Source: Paguma larvata (lineage: Eukaryota > Chordata > Mammalia > Carnivora > Viverridae). From it: a stretch of DNA of 64,000 nt. Position 1 is the stretch's first letter. Each line of letters begins with the position of its first letter. This document shows positions 51,334 to 63,808 of the stretch, one piece after another. The position numbers and the translations under genes were made by a program. Under the pieces are notes generated by a model. It was not told where the DNA came from. It did no database searches and worked only from the letters and a program-made list of their open reading frames with translations. Where the stretch lies: NCBI GenBank assembly GCA_030068075.1, contig CM057843.1, forward strand, positions 43,655,832 to 43,719,831. The letters run 5' to 3'.

Positions 51334-51942
51334 TAAAAATATACTCAAACATCAACGGAAAATTTATTCACATAGCCGACCGAGAAAGTAACTTTTTATA
51401 GGCTAGTAAATGTTTAAGTTTTGGGACTGGATCTAAGATTTAAATATCATTTAAACTCATTAGTTTAAATATCATTAGTATCATAAACTCAAAATCAAAC
51501 TAAAAAATATTAATGTCCTAACTGAATATATCCTCTTCATTCTATACCGCTTCCCTGGCTGAACTTGGCTGGTCAGATTATGTGCCTTTTAGTTGTCAGC
51601 TTGGAATGCACATCCTAAAGTTATATATACAAGAAGTTTCTGCTGAGAAAAATATATCCATTTTGAAATATTTCATTTATTTGTGAATACCAAGGGATTT
51701 TTTTTAAAGTCATTAGGACTGCAATTTCCTGTTTCGAATGAACAGAGCTGCAAATACAACTTTTTTTTTAACCAGTGGAAGTATAATTTTTAATTTTTTA
51801 AACAATGATCAACTGGTATATTTATATACGTGTGTGGGGCACCGAATATTCATTTATTTGTGTATTCATTCATTCAACCAATATTTATTCAGCACCAACT
51901 ATACGTAAGCCCATATATTTTCTACTGAAAATAAGTAGCTTT

Positions 51943-52160
51943 TGGGGCGTCTGGGTGGCCTAGTTGGTTAAGCATCGACTCTTGATTTCAGTTCAAGTCA
52001 TGATCTCACAAATTATGAGAGCCCCACATCAGGCTCCACACTAAGAGGGCAGAGCCTGCTTGGGATTCTCTCCCTCCCTCTCTCTCTGCTCCTCCTCCGC
52101 TCGTGTGCCCGCACATGCACCCTCTCCTCTCAGAATAAATAAATAAATTTTTAAAAAAAG
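51943..52160 (+). mobile_element. CAN-SINE, + strand, diverged
   Basis: GGGGCGTCTGGGTGGCCTAG head, TCTTGATTTCAGTTCAAGTC, C/T-rich part, AAATAAATAAAT tail and AAGAAAAGAAAAG run. Confidence 0.9.
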
Positions 52161-52436
52161 AAAAGAAAAGAACCAGGTTTTATGGACTAAAAAGTTCATG
52201 ACAGTTTCATACATTATTCTCCTTTGTTGCATTAGTGCAAACAGAATAAGACAAGTTGTCATCATTTTTAATTGACAAAAGTGTCATTTCTCACACATGG
52301 TAAATTTGCTTATTTAACAAAGTGTGAGAAGGCTTCATCAAATCCTTTAGGAAGATATGATACCTCTTCATTCATTTTTAGGAGTTTTAGAAGTTTTAAA
52401 AGAGGCAACTCATACTGTTCAAAAGGTATTTTTAGG

Positions 52437-52552
52437 GTATTTTTTTTAAGATTATATTTTTAAGTAATCTCTACACCCAGCATGGGGCTCTAACTCACAA
52501 CCCCAAGATCAAGAGTGGCACACTCCGCCGACTGAGCCAGCCAGGCACCGGA
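52437..52552 (-). mobile_element. Short older-type CAN-SINE, minus strand
   Basis: TTTTTTTAAGATTATATTTT, AAGTAATCTCTACACCCAGC, CACAACCCCAAGATCAAGAG, TGAGCCAGCCAGGCACC. This lacks the CT-rich spacer and CAGCTCAGAGCC region and matches the older carnivore-wide tRNA-Lys SINE form. Confidence 0.88.
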
Positions 52553-53869
52553 GCATATTTTTTTAATTATGATACTCTTAAATATTTAATTATATTTTAT
52601 ATTACATTTTTCATTATATAAAAGTACCTCCAAGGTATTTTAAGATGTTTTCACTAGACACCCATTTTACACAACCTCATGTGCTGATTCTGGAAGGACA
52701 GAGTAAGTTTACTGTTAAACTTCCCCATCTTATCTAATAAGTAACTGAGGCTGATAAATAATAAGGTAGATTTTCATCATTGTGTTTTTTAAAAAACAAG
52801 CAAACAAACAAACACAATCAGCATCCAAGCAAGAGATAATCCTGGAACCAAGACTGCAGAGTTAGATCCAGGCTAACAGAGGCTTCATTGTCAGTAATGC
52901 TCGGATAAACCAGAACAATGAAGTCTAGTTTCCCTATATCCTTGGTCGGAGGCTGGGGGTAAGGAGAAGTCATGGGAGGGGGGACGGGGGAGAGGCTGGC
53001 TCAGGTCCCTAGCGGAGTCTTCAGTGGTGGACCTCCTTCCCCTATGGGAGTCGGGAAGGTGTTTTGACAGCTTGCAGGGCTGGAAGGGGCAAGAACTGAA
53101 TGCTAACCAGTGGGAAGATGAGAACTGCTCTAGGGGAAGGAAGGTCTCAGCAGGGAGGGGAGCCCAATGAACATTTTAGTCATCGTTATCATCATCATCT
53201 GTCACCTCCGGGGCACACAGTGAAAAGCTGCATGACAGAGGCGATCATCTCTGAGGAGATAAAGGACAATATAATTTTGTAATTCCCCAGACACAAAGCT
53301 AAAGTGGCAGGTTACACAATTCTTTCCCGATTTATCCAGAGGGAGGTTGTTTTGCTGCATTTTCCAAAGGTCTGGCATCCAGGAAACCTAGTCACATAAA
53401 AACTATGTTTCAAAAATGCACGATATGCCCCATAAAATGCCTGCTATATAAACATATGTCCAAAAGTTTTATATCATCACTTCTCTCTGTTCAGAAAGCC
53501 TATAGGTTTTTTGTTTGGTTCAGATGGAAAAATCACCAAATAAGGGTCATTTTAACATACTTATACATTTGTGTCAAAATGTACATTGGCTAAACAAGCC
53601 AAGAGAAGTTATTCCATCAGTATTGGTGTAAAAACCCGTCTATCGTAACTTCTTAACTAGGTCAAGCTCCGTGTCTTCTGAGTCCACCGGTTTATTTATT
53701 CATTCAACAAATATTTTGAGCACATCCTGGCCATATAAGGCATTTTGCTCCTAAATATCTATGATCTAGTTACTTTCCTGCATCCCCACCACCACCGCCA
53801 CCCCATCCAGCCCACTGCCCATCACCACCTCGCCTGAAAACCACTTACTTCCTCCTCCTTCCACTATTC
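52553..53869. other. Intergenic DNA, nothing coding recognised
   Basis: AT-rich, with one G-rich patch at 52954-52990 (GGGGGT, GGGAGGG, GGGACGGGGG) that could form a G-quadruplex. No gene or clear repeat. Confidence 0.4.
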
Positions 53870-54590
53870 ACCCCGCCACAGCCAGGGAGGGACTGTTTTG
53901 AAAACACAAACCTCACCCTGTCACCCTGTTGCATAACACCTCTCAGGCTTCCTACAGACCTTGGAATAAAGACCAAATCCAGGGAGGTCTGGCCTGGCCC
54001 CCTTTCTCTTCTCTCAAATCGTGTGCCTCCCCCTGCCTTTCCTTCATACTTCACCTCCCTTACTGGCCTAGTTCAGCTTTTCTACACCCTGCTCCTTCCC
54101 ACAGGCTTTTCCTCTTTGCCTAGAATGTGATTGCTCTCCATTTGGGCCTGGCTAACTCCTACTCACCTGTCAGGTTTGAATTCAGAGGTCACTCTGAAAA
54201 GCCTTGATTACTTTCTCCCCTCCCTCTCGCCCCCACCAATCACATCAGGTTCTCCTATTATATACTCTCATAGTATACTGTAGTCTTCTTCTGTATTAAT
54301 TTGCACGACTATTGAATTAATGCCTGCTTCTCCCACTGTAAAATCTCTAAGGTCTCCATTGTTTTGCCTTCCACTGTAGCCCTGGTGTCCAGCCTACTGC
54401 ATAAAACAGACCACTGCATAGGAGAAAACCAGTTTTTGCTGAATATGTGTGAATGGAATTGTGTACAAGTGCCAGACTACTCACTCAATAAAAGCTGGAA
54501 CAACATTACTGTCCTATCCCTAGGACTTAGCATAGGGCTACCACCTAAGAGGCCCTCAATAAACATTTGTTGCATGAACACTGAACAGGG
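53870..54590 (+). mobile_element. L2 LINE 3' portion
   Basis: TCAGGCTTCCTACAGACCTT, GGTCTGGCCTGGCCCCCTTT, CACAGGCTTTTCCTCTTTGC, TCACTCTGAAAAGCCTTGAT and the terminal CCTCAATAAACATTTGTTGC follow the L2 3' region in order. No intact frame. Confidence 0.7.
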
Positions 54591-54826
54591 TTAATATATT
54601 TCTTCTTCTACTTTATTAAAACATTCAACAGATTTTACTCTATTTACTAACTCTAAAATTCTCCACCACTTATCTTTGGATAACCCAAATTTATCAATGC
54701 ACAGCAGCTAAGCAGAGTCCATCACATAGGAAGCATTACAAGGATGCTCTGCAGGATTATTTACAATAGCCAAGATGCAGAAGCAATCCGGTGTCCATCA
54801 ACAGATGAATGCATAAAAAAGATGCG

Positions 54827-54871
<45 letters not shown>
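54827..54871. repeat. (GT)n microsatellite inside L1
   Basis: About 20 uninterrupted GT units. Confidence 0.93.
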
Positions 54872-54875
<4 letters not shown>

Positions 54876-55192
54876 GAATATTAGTCGGCTATAAAAAAGA
54901 ATGAATTCTTGCAATCTGCGACATCCCCTCTAGGATGGCCCTAGAGGGTAGAGGGTATAATGCTAAATGAAATAAGTCTGTCAGAGAGAGACAAATACTG
55001 TATGATTTCACCTATATGTGGAATTTAAGAAACAAACAGGCAAACAAAGAAAAAGAGAGACAAACAAAAAAAACAGATTCAAATACATAGAACAATCTAG
55101 TGGTTCCCAGAGGGGAGATGGATAGGGGAATGGGTGAAATAGATAAAGGAGATTATCTTGATGAGCACTGAGAAACGTACAGAATTGGTGAA

Positions 55193-55232
55193 TCATTATA
55201 TTGTATTGTATTGTATCGTATTGTATTGTAAA
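55193..55232. repeat. (TTGTA)n pentanucleotide repeat inside L1 3' end
   Basis: Six to seven TTGTA units with one TCGTA variant. Confidence 0.88.
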
Positions 55233-55262
55233 CTAAGAGAACACTGTATATTAATTATACAA

Positions 55263-56585
55263 ACATACATATGTAAATAGGATGTTTTGAATAGATTTAA
55301 CTTAAATCTATTCATTTTGGTTGCTTTATTTTTTAAAAATGTGCAAGTCACATGGAAATGAATTTCACTTACTTTATTCTCCTTAAATCTTACTTAAATA
55401 ACTATGTTATCAGGGACTAAAACACCATTAAGAAGTTGTTTGCATTTTACTGACAATTTTCTTGAACTCAATTAATATTTTCAGAGAACCTTTAAGATAC
55501 TTGACACTTCATGGAAACATAACTTTTTATCTAAAATGCACAAATTCTCACTTGGTAATTTCACAAGGCCCATTTATATCAATCATATTGCTCAACAGAC
55601 AGTATCTGGTGACTCAGTAGAAAGTGATCTTCAGTTTCAATAAAGCAGTCCTTTAATTAATGATGCTTTTTTTGGGGGGGAGGGATTAACCTGAGGACTT
55701 TTTCCCATATATCTAAAGAGTCCCAAAAATTGTTTTCACAAAATAGAGTACCTCAGTTTCTGTGAAGTCTTTATAAGTAGAAACAAAACAAAATGAAACT
55801 GTGTCCATTAAAATTCACTTACCGAAGTAACCCCAGACTTCTTATTCATCAGTAGAGTGTACATTATACACAGGCAATCAACTCACTATGGATACAAAAC
55901 TGAGTTTACTTAAAGCAACTGACAGAAGATAAATTAGCCTTCCATGAAAATATTGAGACTGAAGCCTTAAACTCCTGGCAATCTAGACCAAAACAGGATG
56001 TGTTCCTCCTTCATTAATCAAAGTACTTTATCTAAAGTAGATTTTTCTCTCAATCAAATATTTACTGGGCATTGCAGAAGCAACTATGAGCAAACATAGA
56101 CATATATGCAAATAACATTACCTTGAGGTATAAAGACACCTGCCTAGACCAGAAAGAAAATGCAGATGAGGTGCCACAGAAGTTTGGTGGAGAGACAGAA
56201 TACATTGAGCTGGAGCATGAGGACCAGGTCCACTCTTATGGCAGAAAAAGCATTTGGGCAGAGCCTTGATGGACATATAAAATCTCAATGATGGTGTTAA
56301 ATGGAAGTGGGTAGGCAGGAACAGAACCAAGGAGCATCTTCCTTGGAATGCTTTCCCACAAGATTAAGTGACCTTCTTCTGAGAACCCTATATTCTTTGA
56401 CCATGGTGGTCTGAACTTTATTTACAGAAGATGCATTTGTGTGTCTGATTCCTCTTCAAAGGCAGGGTCATGTATTATTGGCCATCTAGAAATACATTTC
56501 CAGCACTTGGTACAGCACCTCGCAGAATGTAGGTATGCCAAATACATGTTGGTTGAAGTGATGTTTAGAAACATCACATTCAAGC
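55263..56585. other. Intergenic DNA, nothing recognised
   Basis: AT-rich unique-looking sequence with no coding signal. Confidence 0.4.
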
Positions 56586-56818
56586 AGGCACCTGGATGCT
56601 CAGTTGGTTAAGTGTCCAATCTTGGTTTTGGCTCAGGTCACGATCTCATGGTTCATGAGTTTGAACCCTGCCGGAGCACAGTGAGCTCTGCACTGACAGC
56701 ATGGAGCCTGCTTAGGATTCTCTCTCTCTCTCTCTCTCTCTGCCCTCCCCCACTCATACTTTCTCTCAAAATAAATAATTAAGCTTTAAAAAATAAAATA
56801 AGATAAAATAAAATAAAT
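56586..56818 (+). mobile_element. CAN-SINE, + strand
   Basis: GCACCTGGATGCTCAGTTGG head (one base lost in the GGGTGG motif), (CT)n, AAATAAATAATT and (AAAAT)n tail. GAAACATCA flanks both sides. Confidence 0.92.
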
Positions 56819-58097
56819 TGAAACATCAATTCAGTATAAACATCAACATTCAGTTTACACATTGTCGAAATGATTGAAAAATTCAGGGGAAAAGACTGGC
56901 TGAAATCCAATGAAAATTATTAGTCAAGCCCATCATTTGGCACAGTTTAAAATAAAGCATATGTTGACTAAATTTTTCATTTTGGCATCAATTATGCTGT
57001 CACACAGGTATGACTCTAGTTTATGAGTCACTCAAAATTCTGTAACCTGGGAATAATAATACAGCATATTTTAATCACTATATTACAGAAGTGAGGCATA
57101 GGAAAACAAAACCAACAATACTGCAAAGTGCCCACTGATCAATTTTTGTTCGGAAGAATGTCCTACTCAGGAGTGCAATAACACCAACACCTAACAGTTG
57201 AACAACCCAGAAGAAAAAATATGAATTGTCAGGGAAAGTCTGCCTTGAGTGAAACAAAAATCCAATGCATATTAGTAGATTTTGCAATAGCTCATGTTGT
57301 AATACTGAATTGTGATTTTAACTGAAGGAGGAAGATAATTACAGCTTAGAAGCCAACTGGCTAATCAACACCACAATCAGAAATGTCTAAGTGACAAGCC
57401 TTGGCCCCACACCCAAGAGGGTGAACCCAAAATGTAAGTGAAACAAGTTTCCATTACAAATGTGTTCAAGACACCTGAGCCATCTTGAAACCCAGGCAGA
57501 GGGCAGGGGAGGTAAGGGTGTTATGTTACTAATGACTAATTACGAAATTTAAATAATTTCTATTTAATATGAAAACAAGAAGTTCTGTGCTGAATTCGAT
57601 CTCTAGAAGTACTATTATGCTGGAGACTGATGCAATGGACTAAAACACAGTTTTAGCATGCATTCCTTGAAAAAAATAATCCTTGAACTAACACTAGAGA
57701 CAAGAAAAAAAAAGTTTGATTAATCCCATAGATTTAGAAGTGATCTAAGTAATGGCAACCTAGATGATAATGGAAATGAAAACCATGTCCTTCAAGGAGC
57801 AACTGAATGAACTGGTGACCCCTCAGCTTAGAAAATAAAAGATTTAGGAAGGTTGAGGAATACTCCTCAAATATCCAAGAGACTCCAAAGCTAAGTTCTA
57901 TGTTGGCAGACAGCAAGCTATATTCTGTGTGGCAGATTTCAGTTCAATATAATGAGAGAGTTTTTAGCAGTCACGGTGGCTCAGAAATGGAATGCCTGAT
58001 GTGATAATGAGCTACTCTTCACTAGAAACATTCAAGTAGATCTTTGATTAAGGAACTTTTGCTTGGGGCTGAGTATTATTAACAAGAGAAGCAAGAA
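56819..58097. other. Intergenic DNA, nothing recognised
   Basis: AT-rich, with no exon-like signal and no repeat that I can name. Confidence 0.4.
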
Positions 58098-58270
58098 GGG
58101 AACATTTTTGAGTACCTACCATTTGCAAGACACTCTGCATATGTCATCTACACTGGCACTCTCAAACTTGCAAATTAGATATTATTTCTAAGATGAGGAC
58201 ACTAAGGTTCAGAGACGTTAAGTAACTCACCACACACCCAGTAAGACACCGAGTGAGGACTTGAACTTTG
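58098..58270 (-). mobile_element. MIR SINE remnant
   Basis: TTTTTGAGTACCTACCATTT, AGATGAGGACACTAAGGTTC, AGAGACGTTAAGTAACTCAC, GAGTGAGGACTTGAACTTTG. Antisense MIR. Confidence 0.82.
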
Positions 58271-59832
58271 GGAACAATATCTAAGGTCCCTCACAAATTC
58301 TGTCCTGGTTGACACCTTGACAGTGAATGCAACAATGGTCTAGATAATTCCATTCTGATAATTCGTGTCCACCTATCTAGTCTGGTATTATTTCCATCAG
58401 AGTATCTAGAGACTTCTGGTCAGAGAGCATATTAGCTTTTCCCCACGACATCAAACTCAAAAGCTAAGCCACCTTTGAAGTCCTTTCCAGATGAATTCTG
58501 TAATTTGATGGCCAGAATCCCTAAGAGCTCATCTAAACTAGAAAGCACAGAGAGTTTTAGCTCACATGGATCCAATCTAGGCAACTGATTGTGGATTCTG
58601 GGATTAAGGTCATTAATAAGAGTTCCAAAGTCAGTCCAGATTCAGCAGGAAGGAATGTCATTTTCAATTAGTAAAGTCTGCCATGGATACAGGACTGAAG
58701 AGTGGCAGCAAGAATGTTTTGGGTATGTCATCTCTAATCGACACATTTCCTAAGCCTTTTTCTATTTTTCACCACCAATTCTTGAGTGGATACAAGTTCC
58801 ATATTATGTTAGCAACTGTTGAAAGTAATGCTTCCTGCTATTATTCCTAAAACCACTAGAGGAGGGTACAGAGGGCAGCCCGCAAGACTGATTACCGAAG
58901 AGCTTTTTTAAAAATATAAATTAGAACTACAGAAATCTTACCTTGGACCAGAATCTGTTCCTCTCAGCCTTTCATGTCCAGAAACTGGACTTCACCAGCA
59001 TACTCAGAGGTGACATGGAATTTCATGGAATTGTATTTGCACAACACTAATGTATAGTAGATTAGAATGCCAGCTAATTAAGCAACAAAAATCCAATAAA
59101 TGACATGTCTTTATAGGTGTTCAAGGCCTCTTTCAGAACATCCACTTTCCTGCTATTGGTATACCTGGCAGGGTGAAATAGGAATCAGAAAATTCCTGCG
59201 TAAACACAAAATTCGAGCAGAAGTTAGTAGAAGACTTAAGGGATGTTTCCTCCAAATCTCATAGGGGCCAGGTAAGATATCTCTGCTACTCGTTAAACAA
59301 CTCCCTTATAGTGGGGTGGACTGACCATGTGCCCAAATTCAGCATCACTCTCCCTAGGATGAGGTCAAAGGAACCTTCCCTAAATCCCCCTTTGATATTC
59401 CCTGCTGACCACACTCCTTACAAGTTGTCGGTCCTGGGAAATAGAGTACATTTTGGTTTTATTAGTTCTGTTAGGAGGGCAACTATATTTCCTTTTCTCC
59501 CAAGTTCATGGGGATACTTTGCTGTCACATTCAAATTTATAGCTGTGACTACCTCTTTCAAGTATCGAAGGGCAGCCCCTTGGTTCACTGTACATATGAA
59601 TGAAGTCTTATCATTTTAAAAGTACAAAGAAGAATGATATACGTCTTCCAGGCTCCATGCACATTTGCCACAGTGACTCTTCTAAAACGCAGAATTTTTT
59701 CAGTCATGTTTTTAATAATACCACGGGTCTGTCCTTTAAAAGCTCCTTGTGATGAGGTTTAAATTAATCATCCAACAGATCATTTCCTACATCAGTGAGG
59801 CTGCCCTGGGTCTTGGGTCACTATTTTCTTAA
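58271..59832. other. Intergenic DNA, no gene recognised
   Basis: Mixed unique-looking sequence. The 102-codon open frame at 59311-59619 has no recognisable domain. Confidence 0.4.
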
Positions 59833-60035
59833 AAATTTTTAATGTTTATTTTTGAGAGAGAGAGAGACAGAGTGCGAGCAGGGAAGGGTCAGAGCGGAGA
59901 CACAGAATCCAAAGCAGGCTCCAGGCTCTGAGCTGTCAGCACAGAGCCGGACACGGGGCTCGAACTCACGAACTGTGAGATCATGACCTAAGTCAAAGTC
60001 TGATACTTAACCAATTGAGCCACCCAGACACCCCT
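59833..60035 (-). mobile_element. CAN-SINE, minus strand
   Basis: TTTTTAATGTTTATTTTTGA to TGAGCCACCCAGACACCCC. Flanked by CTTGGGTCACTATTTTCTT / CTTAGGTCACTATTCTTTT, a ~19-bp slightly diverged duplication. Confidence 0.94.
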
Positions 60036-60057
60036 GCCTTAGGTCACTATTCTTTTC

Positions 60058-60148
60058 TTTCTTTCATTAAGTGTTTTATGTTAATTCCAATAGATTATAA
60101 CATACAATGTTCTATTAGTTTTGGGTGTACAATACAGTGATTCAACAG
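60058..60148 (-). mobile_element. L1 3'-terminal fragment, antisense
   Basis: TTATGTTAATTCCAATAGAT, ACATACAATGTTCTATTAGT and TTTGGGTGTACAATACAGTG are the antisense of the carnivore L1 3' end. Confidence 0.72.
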
Positions 60149-60163
60149 GATCACTATTATTTC

Positions 60164-60251
60164 CTTTTTTAAAAAATTTTATTCATTTTGAGAGAGAGAG
60201 AGCGCGTGCACACTCGTGAGAGAAAGCATGCAAGGGAGGGGCAGAGAAAGA

Positions 60252-60301
<50 letters not shown>

Positions 60302-60432
60302 CCTGAGCAGGCTCTGCACTGACATCAAAAAGCCTGACGCAGGGCTTGAACTCAGGAACCATGAGATCATGACCTGAGCCGAAATCAAGAGTCAGGTCAG
60401 ATGCTTAGATGACTGAGCCGCCCAGGTGCCCT
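60164..60432 (-). mobile_element. CAN-SINE with expanded (GA)n, minus strand
   Basis: AAAATTTTATTCATTTTGAG start, a 44-bp (GA)n expansion at 60256-60299, reversed head CCGCCCAGGTGCCC. Target duplication GGATCACTATTATTTC at 60148-60163 and 60433-60448. Confidence 0.94.
60256..60299. repeat. (GA)n microsatellite within a SINE
   Basis: About 22 GA units grown from the SINE's C/T-rich region. Confidence 0.92.
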
Positions 60433-61095
60433 GGATCACTATTATTTCTGGTAACTCATTCCTTCCAGATACCCCAGTGGTATTTCACTTCTTGGTTTCC
60501 TGAACATTCTTCTTTTCCTGCTTTCCCAGAAGCCCTAAAGAGCTACAAAACTCTACTTTGCTTCTGTTTGCAAGTGCATTCCACACCCAATAATCTTCAC
60601 TCTACCCTTGCTTCCCTCCTCACCCTTCTTTTGTCTTCTATGCCCACTCAGGATGCTGCAGCAATACAAGACGCAGATGGCTTCATCCCATTCCTATCCT
60701 TTCTTCCCTAATGACAGGCAGTCTGGCTCTGGGCCTTAAATTATCCAGAAAATTCTTGCTTTCAGATCTCCAAGGATCTTGGGGTAATATCATGGACATT
60801 GTTCTAGCCCTCATTCTCCCTGCAGATTTTGAAACTCGAGACCTGGAAAAAAAAAACTCTTGGAGGTTCTAGAAACTCCACCAGGTGAATCATTCGTGCT
60901 TCAATCCATGCTGCGACTTCCTGGGGTTTCCTCACCATTCAGTCTTAACCTTTTGCTCTTCTCTCCCTTAAAAAACTCAGTTGTTCTTAAGGCTTCTACT
61001 ATCACCCCAATATGGATGATATCTGGCCTTGTGTGGTCTCTTCAATTCTGCTATTAATTTCCTTTTTAAATGAAATTAAAATTTTCCTTTAATTT

Positions 61096-61309
61096 TTTTA
61101 ATTTTTTTAATGTTTATTTATTTTTGAGACAGTGAGACAGAGCATGAGTGGGGGAGGGGCAGAGAGAGAGGGAGACACAGAATCCGAAGCAGGCTCCAGG
61201 CTCTGAGCTGTCAGCACAGAGCCCGACGCGGGGCTCGAACTCACAGACCTCGGGATCATGACCTGAGCCGAAGTCGGACGCTCAACCGACTGAGCCACCC
61301 AGGCGCCCC
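61096..61309 (-). mobile_element. Young CAN-SINE, minus strand
   Basis: Near-consensus and CpG-rich: GAATCCGAAGCAGGCTCCAG, CCCGACGCGGGGCTCGAACT, GTCGGACGCTCAACCGACTG. AAATTTTC(C)TTTAATTT flanks both sides. Confidence 0.96.
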
Positions 61310-61498
61310 AAAATTTTCTTTAATTTGAGCACGCGGTCATGTTATATAATCAACAAACTTAAAGCCTAAGAATACGTATGTATTTTAGTTAGGAGCTTTG
61401 AGAGAACTCATTCCCCGGCACTTATATGGTCTTTTCAGAATCCCAAACAGCCAAATTGGAAAGTGACTTTGTAGTCCTAATCCTACTTGACATCTCTG

Positions 61499-62665
61499 AA
61501 CTACTGAAATTGTCCATGTTGTTGACCTCTCCACCTTCTTGAAATTCTCCTCTCCCTTGGCTTTCTTGAAACTTCTGTCTCCTAGCTCTCTCCTTTTTGA
61601 GTGTTACCTTTCAACCTCTTTTGTTTCTCCTTAAAGGTTACAGTTTCTCAAGGTTTTATCCTTGGTCCTCATCTCTACAGACTGTGAAATCTCATCCAGT
61701 TTGGTGTCTGCTCTTTTGCCAGTAACTTCCAAATCTAGCCACAGTTTCTGAATCCCAGACCCACACTGCAACTGCCCTTGAAGTATCTGTACCTGGATGT
61801 TGGCAGGTGCTTCGCCCCTAATCTTCCCTATCCTGAACTCATTATCTTTCCCACAAAACCTACTCCTCCTTTGCATTCCCACATCAGCTCATGGCATGTC
61901 TCAAAGTCCAAAATTGGAAGCCTTTTCTCATGTGACACTCCCTCCTCCTTCCTCACCCCAAAACTAAGCAATAATCAAACCCATTTCTATCTTCTATCTT
62001 CCCGTTCTTTCCATCCCGCTGCTACTTTCCTGAAGTTTTCATTGTCTCTTCCCCTTCCCTCAGACTCTCACAAATCCTCCTACTCATTTCTCTGCCTCCA
62101 GTTTCCCTGTGATCCAGTGTACTACACTGGCAACAATGTTATCTTTCTAAAAATTAGGATCATGTTCATTCCCTGCTTAGCAATCTTTATTGGTCCACCT
62201 CCTGACTGTGGGGCCAAGTCCAAATTCCTTAGCATGGTATTAAAGGCCCTTCCCCAACTGGTACCAACCTACTTTTCCAATCTTATCTCTTGGAAATCAT
62301 TCATACAAACTTTATGCCCCAGCCAAACCAAACACTTCAGTTCTTCAAATAGGTCATGCATATTTACACCTCCTTTATACCCACTCATCCCTCAGCCTCG
62401 AAATTTGTCGCCCACTTATTTTTTAGAAGTGGCATCTCCCTCTGTCCTCAGGAGACTGGCTTCTCTTTCTCGGTGCTTCATATGTACATAAATCTGTATT
62501 ATTAAAATCATCCTGTTTTGTAATTATTTGTGTCTTATCCACCTCCCAATTATTTGTGCCCTCTACCTCCCAAGTGGTTTCTTTGAGAGCAAGGACCACA
62601 TCTCACTTACCTTTGCATTTCAGAACCCCCTAAAGTTTCTGGCATATAGCATATATTCAGTGAGT
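61499..62665 (+). mobile_element. Decayed L2 LINE with ORF2 remnant
   Basis: The order of blocks follows L2: GGTTTTATCCTTGGTCCTCA, TGTCTCAAAGTCCAAAATTG, CTGCCTCCAGTTTCCCTGTG, GGCCAAGTCCAAATTCCTTA, GGTATTAAAGGCCCTTCCCC, GAGAGCAAGGACCACATCTC, TCTGGCATATAGCATATATT. The reading frame at 61778-62491 (237 codons, non-ATG start) includes ELIIFPTKPTPP, which recalls the ELLIFPPKP stretch downstream of the L2 YADD motif. Much of the rest is diverged, so the open frame is a chance survivor. Confidence 0.65.
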
Positions 62666-63805
62666 AACTTGTACAAAAATGGGGAAATCAGAGCCAAAGT
62701 GCCTGACCCTTCCCCACAGAAGGTGAAGGGAAAGGCCTAGAGACAAGAAAAAAAACAAAAAACAAAGACCCTCTTCTCCTTTTCTGCTTCAGCTGATCTA
62801 ACAGTCAGTTGTACTAACTGAAAAAATACAGAAAAGTCCTTTCTGCAGAATTTTTATCACCACGAAGCCTGAAATTCCACTTAGGTAAAAGGTACATTTT
62901 TTTTTTAATGTAAATAGTTTTGGTGAACACCTCTCCACCCCTACCCACCTTTGTCAGTAAGTCACACCTTAGATGAATGAAACTAACCAGATGGTTATCC
63001 GACTGGTACCTACTCCCACAGCAGGGTGATAAGTCTCGAAGTGAAGGAGGCCCAAACAGGGGAATGGAGCATGTCAGGGGAGGGCAAAGGAAACTGGGGT
63101 GTGGCTCCACCATGGTGGGGAGCACCTCTGAAGCATGAACACAGCTGGAAGGGGACGGCTACCGGGAGAAGGAGGGCGGCAAAACCAAGATCCAAATTCA
63201 GTGATGGAAACTTTGGTTGGGACTCGTTCTTCTGGTCCTCCCCAGAGATGAGGGAAACACCCTCTCTCACACTGAGCAAAAGTAGCCCCACCTCTGTGGC
63301 AGGCTTGGCTCTTCAGGGGAAGAACTCACCTTCTATTGTTACTTCACTCCTGCTATGCTCTGTAACTTACCCTAAGTGTTGTTCCCACCTACTGCCCCCA
63401 TTATCCTTCCTTTCATCTAGAGAGGAGGCGAGAAAGACAGGGGTGAGCCGGTTTCTGCAGTCCCAAAACAGGGGCTGCCAGAAGGTGCTAGAACTCATCT
63501 TCTATTACCTGAGAACTTCTCTTTCCTCCTACCTTACTTGCGGTGTCAAGCAGGGTTTCTAAGAAGAAGACGGGAAGAAAGAAGGCCAGAGTGCTTCCAT
63601 AGAGCAAATGTAATGTGTATCCAGGAATGTTTTCAATCCTGTGAAACCTGCATCAACAGACCTTAAAGAAACTAAAACCCAAGAGCTGTGAGGATGCCCC
63701 ACTCATACTGAACGTGTGACTTTTGTTGGGGCTTCTGTAAACTAGCCTTCCAGAGCACCCCGTTCCTATCTTCCAAGTTCTGTTTCTGCTTTCTTTTAAT
63801 TCTAC
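62666..63805. other. Intergenic DNA, no gene recognised
   Basis: Unique-looking sequence. The 178-codon frame at 63026-63562 starts with GTG and resembles no family I know. I treat it as non-coding. Confidence 0.4.
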
Positions 63806-63808
63806 AGT

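Larger units (their letters stand above)
54745..55262 (+). mobile_element. L1 3' end, sense, with internal (GT)n
   Basis: GGATTATTTACAATAGCCAA, GTGTCCATCAACAGATGAAT, AATGGAATATTAGTCGGCTA, GACAAATACTGTATGATTTC, TGATGAGCACTGAGAAACGT and TATATTAATTATAC. A 5'-truncated carnivore L1. Confidence 0.88.

Noticed and set aside
63026..63562. 178-codon open frame near the right end
   Set aside because: Starts with GTG, has no recognisable domain, splice context or promoter, and lies in unique-looking intergenic DNA.
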